DNA of 64,000 bases, taken from assembly GCF_014529535.1 (NCBI RefSeq), contig NW_023503296.1:1584051-1648050 (forward strand), written 5' to 3'. The notes under the pieces were generated by a model. It saw only the letters and a program-made list of their open reading frames with translations. It searched no databases and was not told where the DNA came from. Made by a program: the position numbers and the translations under genes. Each line of letters starts with the position of its first letter. Position 1 is the first letter of the stretch. Below, one piece after another: positions 36,101 through 46,749 of this stretch. Source of the stretch: Bradysia coprophila (Eukaryota > Arthropoda > Insecta > Diptera > Sciaridae).

Positions 36101-39100
36101 AATGGTAAATCATAAGTATAACCAAAGTCGTCGGTTTCAGAATTTTGAAAATCCATTCGCTTGTCGTAATGGGTAAAATAAGTGTTACTCCAGAGAAAGG
36201 TCGCCCATTCACATGTGGGTTTTCTATGGTAAGAACTTTGGTGGTTCTTAAAGAGGATGGATATCATTATATTTTTGGCAGATGCATTCTTCATGTCTTT
36301 TCGTTACCATGAAAACTATGATGGCTCATTTTTATGCAAACGTACAAAAAAGTAGACCATGTTGTTTTCTACACGTTTTTACATTTGTAAAACGTGGTAA
36401 GTATGTCCTACCTTAGGGGTGACTCAGGTTCTTTGACTGGCAAAGTTATCAGAAAATATTGAAACATTCTTTTATTTAACTTCAAAACTCCATTATCTAA
36501 ATTAAGGCTCTATTATGTCTCAGATGTTATTTGTCAGATATCCGACACGGTAAATGTGTGAACTCGATATATAATGAATTGCATCCTTCGTTGATTATAA
36601 GAAACTTCGTCGAAAATGGGCTCACAACTATATGGTTGTGGGCCATCAAAAATTCAGGCAAATATCTTTCGGTCGAGGGGAAAACCACTATTTTGTGATT
36701 AACACGGTTAATCAGTTAATCAGAAACATAAGGTTTGTGAATCCAAACGGTTAATCGGTGATTAACATTGATTAACCGCTATATTTCACGTTTATTTGTG
36801 GTTTTGCTACGATTCCCCCGGTCAAATGCTGGTAAATCACCAATTCATCATCATGTTAATCATGTTAGTCTCATCAATAAAAAAGAGTGGTTTCCCCCTC
36901 GCTTTCGGTAATAACTCACAGAACATTAGATCGGTTTTGTTCATCTGTTAACCAGAACACATGAATTTGATTCTTTAATGAAAGAAACTACTCAGAAATA
37001 CCCAGTTTATCATCCCATCAAGGAAAGAGACAAAACATCTTTAAAGAATAACTAAGATGTTACTAGTCTGCTATTTTCCATCTACGACCCCAAAAATTGC
37101 ATTCTTCATCGATTAAACCCAAAATTTCGTAATCGTGCCATCAAAACCCCAGACCAAAATTGTTTTAAGAATACCTCCCAGATCATTAGATTGATATTGC
37201 GCACTTGACTTCAAGAATTTTATTCCTTGTCGAATGAGAGCAAACATTTTAGAAATCGGTTCAGAATTTTCAATTTCAATTCGGTTTATTCACTTCATTT
37301 ATTTATTTTAATTATCGTGCCATCAAGAGGTAAATACATTTCAGTATTTTCCGTTTTTGCCAACACTTCATACATTTTACAAAATAATGAATTGAAACCT
37401 AAATTGAACTTGAGCTCAAAATTTTAACTTCACAACCTGAAATCAGAAAATTACTGAAAGTTCAAGTAAACCAGGTCAGATTTCAGGTATACCTGAAAAA
37501 ATCCTAGTTCCATCTGAAATCAGACCTGATTCTGATTTACCAAAAACTTTTACTTATTTTCAGATTTCAAATGAATTCAGGTCAGAAAAACATGTTCAGT
37601 TCAGACTGAAATATTCTTAGGTCGACCTGAAATTCATGTTCCGACCTGACCTGATCTGAGTCTCATAGACTTTCAAACCGTATTTTCTGATGGAAGAGCA
37701 TTGACTGTCAATGGAATAATAGGAGGGATTCTTTTGACTGACCGAAATCGACACTATTTTTTCCGGGACATTTTTATGTATGCCTAGTTAGGCCTTGGTG
37801 CTTAGGCCCCAAAACCAGTCTCAGATATTTTTCATCTTCCATACCTGGTAGTTCGGATCTCATTTCCATAAGTTGCCAAGGACACGTGCCTGTATGGGCT
37901 CGCTGGAAAGCTGACATCGAGTACTTCCGGGGCAAATATTAACTTCAGAAAATTTGATGATTAAGGGACGAAAATATGACCTCCGGAAAATTTCTCAGAA
38001 TCTATGGAACTTCGGTGAACTTTAATAACAGCGGTGACCTGAATAGTGCAATTATTTGATTAAATTATTATTTATTATGTGTTTATGTGGAGGACCTCAG
38101 CTTTACAGCGATACCAACATGTAGTACGTGACTACCTAACTGTGTGTTCCACCCCGACAAACTACTACATATTGGTATCGCTGTAAAGCTGAGGTCCTCC
38201 ACATTCAAAATAAATAATAATTTAATCAAATAATTGCATTAGTCAGGTCACAGACAGGTCATAGTGAGTCATATATATAAAAAAAAATCCCCGAAAAAAT
38301 AGCGCCGATTTCGGTCAGTCGAAATTCAAAAGAATCCCTCTAGCTATTTTGTTAACTAGTTAGTAAATGGGGTCGTTTTGCGCACTAGATGTGGGTTGGC
38401 TGATACCAGCGAAGCGAACGTGTTTGAGTGCTAACGGCATAAGGCATATAACCAAATATTTGCGCACGGGAATTTTCGTGTTTAAACCGATTGCGTTTAC
38501 AAACTAGAGTGATGCTTGAAGATTATGAATATTTTAAACGTACAGTAGATATAACGATTTAAAGAATGTCTCGGTCATGGTCTTTGTCGTTTTCACTAGT
38601 GGGATATTTGTAGCCCAAGAACATGCGACACATTTTCACACAACCGTAATGATGGCATTACGTATCTGAAGCATGTCAAATAACTAACGTAATTTTTTGA
38701 ACATTTTAATTTGACTAGTAGCAACTATTTCGGCTACTCCTTCCACTTCGCAAAACAAATAGGTGGAAACAAGGACGTATAATCTAACATTTTGAACCAA
38801 ATTCGACAGAGATTTATACCTGTTTATGTCGTAACAGTAAAACATTACTTAATTAAGTACTTCTCATTAAAACCAGAAATAAAATTAGGAGAAAATGAGA
38901 ATTTTTATGAGGTCATGACAAGACAGAAATTAAGTAAGTGTGGGAAGCCAATTAGCCGGCAATCCAAATGTTTGTTTAAAAAAAACTACGAGACAAAAAC
39001 TTGCACCGATTACTTCTCATACCAAGTCGTCGATAGACGGATTACATTTCAGTTCAGCGTAGCGATTACGATTACCCATTTATCATGCCCTATTTAGGGT

Positions 39101-42100
39101 AAGAAAGGCAACATTATGTTACATATACGTATGGCTATAGCTCGAGTCACAGTACTAATACAACGCAACAAGTATAATACAATCTCGGCGATTTATCTTA
39201 TTATCTAATAAATGTTTGCATTATAATCGTGGACACTTCAGTCCTGTCAGTAGAGCAGTAAAACTTGACGTGAAATGAATTAGTGTATCCAGTATCCACA
39301 CAACATGAATTTCTATTCATTTTAAGATGCAAAATATCCTCATGGACATATCGCAATATATAATCAGATTCGAGATGCCAGTTCCAACCCATATGGTATT
39401 ATGTAAGCTAATAGAGCAGCGGAATTGCAAACCAGGTCGTTTGTATTATATATTATGATGAACAACAGTTTAATAAATTATCTTCGTTTTGATAAATTTG
39501 AATTCAAATTTTCGAACTTCAAATAAAATTTTTGTTGAATGCAACGGAAGAACGAGTAATAGATAAACGATACGAGAGCGTATACTAGTCCACGATTCCA
39601 ATGAAGCAACATAGTGTTGATGTTCTTTTGCTGTATCGAATATTAGCAGGCTAATACAACAAGATTCTTGAAACAACAGCTAACCAGATTTATGGCATCA
39701 CCGACAGGAAATAATGGTAAAATAAACCATTGTGGTGGTATGGAAAGGGAGTAGTGATACCGTAAACTTCGTCACGAGTTTACTTTCCCGTTTAATGTGG
39801 ATGACATATTTATAAGCATTTGTAAACAACTCGATGATTGGAAACTTTAGTGAGGATTAGTGTTGGATATACTCACACTTGTAGATTGGGGATTCGTAAC
39901 ACGCTGGTACTTTTCATTTGTTCAGTCGGGAGGTTCCTCAAATTTGCAGAGAACTCGCAACTCTGAGGATGTTCCTACTACACTGACGACTCACATCCTT
40001 CAAGTAGTAGTGTCGTAAACGTCGTGGAACTTGTTCTAAGAGGAGCTCTGAAGATTTGACAAATGGAACCTGAACCATTGAACAAATTAGAAAGAAGAGC
40101 CATCGCTCAATCCTTGTTGTTGAAATATTAAAATTTATATTTTATCCTTTGTCAATCCCTTCTACCTAAGGTCCCTGCTGTTGCCACATTTTAACTACTG
40201 TTCTCAGGCGATGGGTAGGCTGCAAATTTCGTCTAGTGAAAGAATGTAACCGTTTAAAGTTTGCGTGCGGTTTGCCTGTGGTCTCAGGTCTCCATCGTTA
40301 TGAATCTTCTTCTCGAGATATTAACGTAATACTTTGTAGTGACCTGTTTTTCCAGTACTACCTAGCCTGTGTGCTCATTCTTAAAACTGTTCTCACTAGA
40401 GCGCCTCGCTAACTGTTTGAATATTTAACCCCTTCGTTCGCACGTTTAATCTACTTCTGCCCCGAGTTGCTACTGAACACATAAGGTTGGACTAACCTGC
40501 TACACCGACTACTGCGACTAAAATGATGCTGAAATTTCGGGTTGAATGAGACAATAGGTCTGTTCCAAGGTTGTTTCAGCTGTCAAATCGTCATCAATGG
40601 AAAAAATGATTGTTGACGAAATGTTCGTAAAAGCATTGAAGTTATGGTTCTGTTCTCGTTCGTTTTCGGGTAGTCAGAAATCTTTTTTACAGCACGATGG
40701 AACAGACCTATTTCACAGACCATAAACTCATTTATGATAACTGTAGATACGATACAATTCCTAATTGACATTATTGACTTAAGTTTGATTTCCGTTGGTC
40801 TATGTTAATTTAGAAATGGTGAATCACTCAAAATGTTCACCTTTGACCCGAAACAGACGAACGAGAATTATTGTTACGTTTACAGGTAAAATTTACTGCT
40901 CTCCAATTTATATGAAGCTATAAGGAATCCGCAACATCAGTATTCATATTCATACCACTTAATGTTTGATTTATTATTTAAATTTCAATGTTGATCGGAC
41001 AGTCATGAAAATCATAAGACACAGAAAAAAATGCATTAAAACCTTTTCTACTGGCTAATGAAACCGTTGCGTTATGTGCTCTAACACCATAACGTTTTAA
41101 TGTAAGTATATTCGACTTTTGCATCGCTGAAGTCATATACCATTTCCAATATAAATAACAAACAGGAATGTGAAATACTGCAGCGCGAAAAACGTGAACA
41201 TGTGAACTGTCTTTGACATATTTTTTGACACGTACGGGATCGAGTGACGGTCGTAGAACTTTTATATTATCATTGAAGTGCGCTGGTGGAAATAGTACGG
41301 GATCATGAGATCATCCCTCCCGGTAAGTTCTAACTGTTATGTATAAATCTGATGCAAAACTCAGAAACTGAAAATATTTATAAACAAAACGGCAAGACTT
41401 ACGCTTCCGTACTTCCCGGGAAGAAAACATAATTTTCATCAGCGTTCACCCCCATAGTGTGTTGTCCAATACGTATCAAGTGGGGTATTGCCTAGTCAGT
41501 TTTCGTCGACAGAAATTGGTTGTGAAAATCGTTTTCGGAAATATGGTCGAGAAAGTATCCATTCAGAAGAGTTTGGAACAGTTTTTCGTGTTCTATCTAA
41601 ATCTGTATAATTACGGACCTTATTAAGGAAAAAGATTGGATCAGTGGATCTATGTGGAATTACTCGACCGTATGATGATATATAGATAGGTGAATTGAAT
41701 TTTTTGTTTGGTGTGTGAATGAATCGAGTCAACATTCAGTCGATTTTATGTATTCGATATGGAAATGAAGAACGAAAAATCAATTATGTGAACGAAATAT
41801 GGTCGATACGATATCATTCAATTCTATGGTTTAAGCTCGGGTTTTGGAAAGTGAAACAGGATCTGTAATTGGCTCTAAGAGGAAAGTTCCAAAATCTGTC
41901 AGGAGGATACGTTTAGGATCCCAAAATTAATCACACAATCCTCAAGGCAGAGATTCAATTGATTTTAAAGAACTTGCATGGCTTTCCGTAATTGACTTGA
42001 CTTGTCAGAGACTGAATATTTATCTGAACTCGTTTAAACGCAACGTAAACGTACATGCAGAATTGTGCATACAACCTAGCCATAGGCACCCAGATAAAAG

Positions 42101-44096
42101 TGCTACAAAAGTTTCATTTATTTGCAAATTGCGACTGTCGATTGAGACATCTTCTCGTTGTCACGATAATAGGGATCCACTAGTTCAATTCAAGCCAGCT
42201 GTATGTCCCAATTCTATATCGATATTTTGCGAAACATATTCAAGTCCAAAAGCTATTTGCTAATTATAAAAATACACTAAACGATTTTACACACAAAAAC
42301 ACAAACGAATTTAACGTTTAACGCCGAGCGAAAGAGAAGACATACACGCAAGGTCACAATTTCTATCAATAGACAGGAGAATATATAATTTAACCACATG
42401 CTTGAAACAGGGGTGTAACTTAGAACAATTTTTATTGTCGCTGCCTTAGAACATTTTTGATTTTTGTACCAGCCCTGTTGAATGTCATTCAAAATGATTG
42501 ACTCGTTTTTTAATTTTCTGAATGTTTCAGTTTTCGGCAACAACGATTTTCTGTTATAGTAACTTTCAATTGTCTTCGGTCGGCAATTGCCTAAAATTAA
42601 TGGTATTTTACGACAATTTTTATGGTAAAGTGCGCTTAAACCATTAAATAGCAAACTAAATATCTTAACCACGACGGGTGTACCACTTTACCATAAAAAT
42701 TGTGGTAAAATACCATCGATGATAGGCAATTGCCGAAGACAATTAAAAGTTACCTATAACCTAAAATCCGTTGCTGCCGAAAACTATAACATTCAGAAAA
42801 TTAAAAAACGAGTCGATGTTTTTGAACGACATTCAACAGGGCTGGTACAAAAATCAAAAATGTTCTAAGTTACACCCCTGCTTAAACCATTAAATAGCAA
42901 ACTAAATATCCGATAAACGAATGTTTGTGTTGTCTCGGTTCACCAAAACGGTTGGAATAAAATCACAACGATTGATACTGATGGTAAAATTTGTAGTTCA
43001 TCGAAAATGATAATCGTTTGTTTTAGTTTTCAGAGTTTTTCCATTCAGACCGTATACGAGAAATGGGGAATCGAAAAAAAAAGAGTCAACAAAAATATGC
43101 ATACAAATTTACACACAGCATCACTTTTGCCATCACACAGAAAACTTTCTCTTTTCGAAATGATATAAACGAGACGATAATTTTTTGCACGAAATGAATT
43201 AAATGTAACAAAAATAAAATATGAAAACCGATTAAACAATCAATCGGAATTATGCGATTTTGAATTTTGAGTTCTGAACAGCAGAGATCCCTAATATACT
43301 TAAATTAGAACAGATTTTATTGTTGCCGATTAGTTCGAATTGAACGACCGTTCTTTAATTTTTCAAGAAATCATTTCGACAACAATCGATTTGTGTTACA
43401 AAATATTTCTGTTGTAGGGCTCGGACAATTGATTGTTTCATTTACGACACTAGAACGTTTTTCATGCTAAAGTGACAGACCGGCCGATTGTTTTGATTCT
43501 GGTCGAAGAGTGTTTGTTTGGGAGTGATATAAGCGGCAATGGGAAAACAGGATTTTGGAAACGTTGCAGTGTGATATCACAATTGCGTTCGACTCGACTA
43601 TTTTTATTGGCAAATCAATTGGGAATATGAATAGGTGGCGGCACTTTCTATTTTTGTATAGCGAAAAAGACGTCTTGATTATCAAAACACCATTCAGCCG
43701 ACCATAACAAAACCAAATCAAACGATCAGTTTGCGATCAAACTGGATGTGACGATCATGATTGGATTATGCAAAACTTTAGGCGGATAAACGAACAAACA
43801 TCACTTATTTCGAAAAGAATAATAAATTTTTCTTGTGCAACACGGAAAGTAGCTATACAACACAGAGAGTAGTTTTTTTTTCTTGCTGCTATAAAAGCCG
43901 TCAAAATGAAAGGTGAAAACTGGTGTTGCAATAAGTTCTGCTAAAAAAAATGGAATTGATAAAAAAATTTACCTGGTGGCTTTTCCAATGACTGTCTTCG
44001 CATTAGTGAACTAGAATTATTTTCGGCGCCCAGTATTTCAGGACGAACCGATTCACCTTCTTTGAATGTACGACCCGCATTCATAGCGAGTTCCAT
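21782..44096 (-). CDS. BICRA: BICRA/GLTSCR1-like subunit of non-canonical BAF chromatin remodeller
   Basis: BICRA/BICRAL proteins are defining subunits of the ncBAF (GBAF) SWI/SNF complex in the nucleus. Ten coding exons, joined by phase: 43973-44096, 30251-30405, 29974-30159, 26676-29906, 26047-26568, 25286-25954, 24280-25154, 24091-24189, 24017-24155 trimmed to 23879-24017, and 21782-23794 (exon 9 is 23879-24017). Total 2670 aa. Most of it is Gln/Asn/Ser/Thr-rich disorder. Identification rests on the GLTSCR1 domain (~1690-2000): LTPQKQQLLKNVQLQIQ, then HCLFEQQLAVDQESCKNPDY, DAVKRLIRYHCLYAQ and MLNKYR-like INKYQSLLMKD. SELMMIDRMF follows at the start of exon 10, and near 2565 the motif HVQNAIDSILNLQ. 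A 39-Gln run lies at ~1084-1122. Intron 6 uses a GC donor (CAG|GCAAGT). The start is one of two in-frame ATGs (44096 or 44084). First intron 13.6 kb. The gene lies divergent from the isochorismatase gene and upstream of MAN1B1. Confidence 0.92.
27006..27122 (-). repeat. CAG/CAA microsatellite encoding 39 consecutive Gln
   Basis: Uninterrupted glutamine codons in BICRA exon 4, a mixture of CAG and CAA. Shorter Gln runs occur at ~25068-25106 and ~25331-25380. Codon mixing limits slippage compared with a pure CAG tract. Confidence 0.95.
34443..34529. repeat. Palindromic hairpin, ~87 bp
   Basis: Left ATTATTTATGC...GGTGATAAATG and right CATTTATCATTC...GCATAAATAA, centred on the palindrome GACACTAGTGTC. 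Probably a short MITE folded end to end. Confidence 0.65.
35435..35640. repeat. Degenerate CCCGAA/CCTGAA repeat tract
   Basis: Repeated variants of ACCCGAACCTGA and its complement GGTTCAGG/GGGTTCAA over ~200 bases, with no fixed period. A similar tract is at 37425-37670, and a short one at 49205-49290. Confidence 0.6.
36674..36901. mobile_element. MITE, 228 bp, 8-bp target duplication CTTTCGGT
   Basis: CTTTCGGT flanks both sides (36666-36673 and 36902-36909). TIRs are CGAGGGGAAAACCACT on the left and the complement of CGAGGGGGAAACCACT on the right. The interior carries several GGTTAATC/GATTAAC words that can pair. The duplication length fits a hAT-like or P-like insertion. Confidence 0.8.
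37425..37670. repeat. Degenerate CCTGAA repeat tract
   Basis: Dozens of variants of ACCTGAA / TTCAGGT / CTGAAATCAG, on both strands, without fixed spacing. Similar in kind to 35435-35640. Confidence 0.6.
37723..38340. mobile_element. Outer inverted-repeat element, 618 bp, with TAG flanks
   Basis: Ends are GAGGGATTCTTTTGACTGAC on the left and the complement (with a short indel) on the right. The arms continue through CGAAATCG and ATTTTTTCCGGG over ~45 bp. TAG sits on both sides, so the target duplication may be TAG or TA. A second, stronger inverted repeat (38036-38249) lies inside. Confidence 0.65.
38036..38249. repeat. Inner inverted repeat, ~90 bp arms
   Basis: GACCTGAATAGTGCAATTAT through GGAGGACCTCAGCTTTACAG on the left; the complement on the right, around a ~35 bp loop. 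It looks like a separate foldback element inserted in the outer one. Confidence 0.7.
40140..40515 (+). pseudogene. Relic of a non-LTR retrotransposon reverse transcriptase C-terminus
   Basis: In one frame the peptide words LLLPHFNYCSQAMGRLQ, VCVRFACGL, TRAP and LFEYLTPSF follow one another, then after a frameshift NLLLPRVATEHIR. This order is typical of the region after the RT domain in jockey/R1-like LINEs. Several stop codons and at least one frameshift interrupt it. It lies in BICRA intron 1, antisense to BICRA. Confidence 0.6.
42408..42880. mobile_element. Foldback element with ~200 bp arms and a copied flank in its loop
   Basis: Left arm 42408-42630 begins CAGGGGTGTAACTTAGAACA; right arm 42686-42880 is its inverted copy, ending GTTACACCCCTG. 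The left arm has ~28 extra bases near 42428. The loop contains a 31-base sequence (42634-42664, starting GCTTAAACCATTAAATAG) that is repeated exactly at 42880-42910, immediately outside the right end. No transposase. Confidence 0.75.
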
Positions 44097-45792
44097 TAAA
44101 CGTATTAATATTCCACATTTTGAGTGTTATTCAATTTCTGCATTTTTTCCCTTTATATGTGAAACGATTCATTTAAAGAATTTTTTTATTTATTTACTTT
44201 TCTCCCGTATTTATTTATTTATTTTCACTCGTGATGTTGTGGCAGACTTTTAAACCTTAAAATCTGTCACATTGAAATTTTATATATTTATTTTTGCGTT
44301 TTGCAACAATACAAATTTTATTTCTCTGATTTGGCACACCTGTTAATGTTTATTTGGGGAACAATGACAAAATGCATGCAAAAATCGTTCATTTATTTAC
44401 ATATTGCATAATTTACACAGTCAATTTTAATAAATTCTAACGACACACGGTTTATTACACAATAAAATCATTTTTTTAAGTAAATCAATTAAGTACAATC
44501 GCTTTTATATTTAAATAAAACTGTGGTGGCGTCTATAACCATCATGGTTGAAAATTACTGTTGCCATATTGGTACGGCCATTAATGTTAATGTGTTGGCA
44601 ACATTGAAAATTATGCCGTTCTCTACGTTTTGTCAAAGAGTTTCACTTTCATTTCATTACACAACGTTTGATTAATTCGGTCTGTTCCATGTGCACTTTA
44701 AACGCACACATTTGATAAGCACTCATTTTGAAAATATTTTACGGAACCATCATTTTAGCCGAATTATAATTGTGAGACTTGGCGGTGGTAAAATTTTCAA
44801 GAAGGATTATCAGCCAATAACTATGATTATTGTTGAAAATCAGGCGGTCCGTTAAAAACGTTATTATTTTCGATGACACTGCCACTGACACTGACAAAGA
44901 AAAGTAAAAAGATGGAATAAGCCTAGTTTGCGTGAATCTGAAGATGTAATAAAACACTAGACGATATTTTGAAAGAAGCAATAGACTTAATCACCGATTT
45001 GGCGACTCGCTTGTATACTATTTTCAAAGCCAGAAACGTCTCTGGATGGTTATCTCAGACGAGTTCCGCCATGGCAATAACACTTGTAGTTTGAGACGTC
45101 AAAGAACCTAATATTTTTGGTGCGTGAACTTGAACATTGCGATGGTTGTAGCACAATGATGCTACGACTCCATTCAAAATCATAGAACCTGTTAAAGCTA
45201 GGCTCTGCCCTCTCTGGACATAAATTAGCTATTTTCTTTTTTAAACAATTTTAGCTCTTTCCTAGACAATAGACATATTGTCCGGTACACGAGCTTTTAT
45301 CGAATAAAACACTTTCCTTCCAAAGACGGAAAGCTTTATCGAAAGCAAGAATATTTGTTTTGATATTTGTTGTTGTCACAACCTTATAAAATTTAGCATA
45401 TGTGAAAACAATAAAATAATATCCAAGCAAGGAATTACATGTGTCGCGTATTTTTCACGGTTCATGTTTCAGCTTCGGCTCGATCGGTAAATTTCGCAGA
45501 AGAAGTATCATGTGTCCCATTGGTAATGTACTATTACATAGCTGGATGATGCAAAAGGACAGTCATACTTTCGTTTATTGACCTCGGCATCGCCTCGGAT
45601 TCCTACAAATAAAATTCCCACGAAAAATCCCCAAAATCAAATCAAAATTTTACCGCGCTAAGGTACCAAACCTCACGCGATAAAGTCAGTAATTCACAAT
45701 GTCACAATATATTTCAATCAAAATATTTACATTTCTTCGTTCGCGGACTGCGGCAGAAAATACTAATTCAAGTTCGTTTTTTCGTTGAAACA
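44097..45792. other. Divergent intergenic region between BICRA and the isochorismatase gene
   Basis: 1.7 kb separating two start codons on opposite strands. It should contain both promoters and 5' UTRs. No TATA box or other element could be assigned with confidence, and no gene was seen. Confidence 0.5.
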
Positions 45793-46677
45793 ATGTCACG
45801 ACAACTGGTACAGCAACTTGGTTTCCTTAATTCTAAGAAAACCTTATTCCTACTCTGCGATGTCCAAGAAAAGTTTCGTCCGGCGATCAAGAACTTTGAT
45901 TCGATGGTGAAAAATACACAAAAATTGGTGAGTTGCAAAAAATCACCCGTACTCGAGTGTAATCTTATCAGCTGAATGACCCCGTAACTGGTAAAACGTT
46001 GCGCTTATAGATTAGTGCTGGGAAAAGTCTTGAAGTGCCGCTAATATGCACCGAACAATATCCTGAAAAGCTCGGAAACATTGTTAAAGAGCTGGACATC
46101 AAACATGCTAGTGGCGTTTATCCAAAGTCCCTATTCAGCATGGCCATTCCAGAAATCAATTCAAAGATAAACGAATTATTTGGTTCCAATTTGGAGAGCG
46201 TTGTCATCTTTGGAATTGAGGTGAGACGTTCGAGTAAATGAATTGCTTCCTTCAAAAGAGTTATGCACTAACCGTCATATCACGTCATTTCCCAAATAAT
46301 TTTTTTTCGGCTCATGCATATCTCTCCTCATTTAATGTTGCGTGATTGAATAGGCACATATTTGTGTGGAGCAAACCGCAATGGATTTTCGGGCACAAGG
46401 AATCGAGGTGCATGTAGTAGCGGACTGTTCACTGTCTCGTTCACTCGATGACAGGTTAAAATGCTTTAGCTTTCACTTGAGCGATTTTTATTTTTATTCT
46501 TATTTCATTATCCTCAGGACGTTGGCATTCGAACGATTGAAACAAATTGGCTGTTTCGTAACTACAAGCGAAAATGTCATCTTTAAACTGCTGAAAACCA
46601 AAGATAATCCCAAGTTCAATGATGTGAGAAAGTATGTTTCCGAGGTTTCGGCTGATACTGGACTGTCCAAGTTGTAA
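45793..46677 (+). CDS. Isochorismatase-domain hydrolase (ISOC1/2 family)
   Basis: Cysteine-hydrolase fold protein of the animal ISOC1/2 group, whose physiological substrate is not established. Four exons: 45793-45927, 46011-46220, 46354-46454, 46518-46677, all GT-AG with short introns (63-133 bp) and matching phases; 201 aa, close to the ~200 aa usual for ISOC2-like proteins. The expected catalytic triad is visible: Asp23 in LLCDVQEKF, Lys84 in VYPKSLFSM, and Cys119 in GIEAHICVEQTA (the GIEAH..C motif spans the exon 2-3 junction). TEQYPEKLG and SRSLDDR are further family motifs. No signal peptide or membrane segment, so probably cytosolic. Divergent from BICRA. An AATAAA lies 67 bases after the stop. 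Confidence 0.93.
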
Positions 46678-46743
46678 AATTGAAGGATTGAAAATCAAAG
46701 AGAGACTACTTGAGAAATTTATTGTTATGTGGCTAAATTGCAC

Positions 46744-46749
46744 AATAAA
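46744..46749 (+). terminator. Probable polyadenylation signal AATAAA
   Basis: Canonical hexamer 67 bases beyond the stop codon of the isochorismatase gene, with a T-rich/GT-containing stretch after it. Confidence 0.55.

Larger units (their letters stand above)
30406..43972 (-). other. First coding intron of BICRA, 13.6 kb
   Basis: Joins PP|G (donor GTAAAT at 43972) to GILSPPG (acceptor ATTAG at 30407-30406) in matching phase. No nested gene was recognised. It holds a hairpin (34443), two CCTGAA-rich tracts (35.4 and 37.4 kb), a MITE with target duplication (36.7 kb), a nested inverted-repeat pair (37.7 kb), a dead LINE fragment (40.2 kb) and a foldback (42.4 kb). 30.4-34.4 kb and 38.4-40.1 kb show nothing recognisable. 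Confidence 0.8.
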
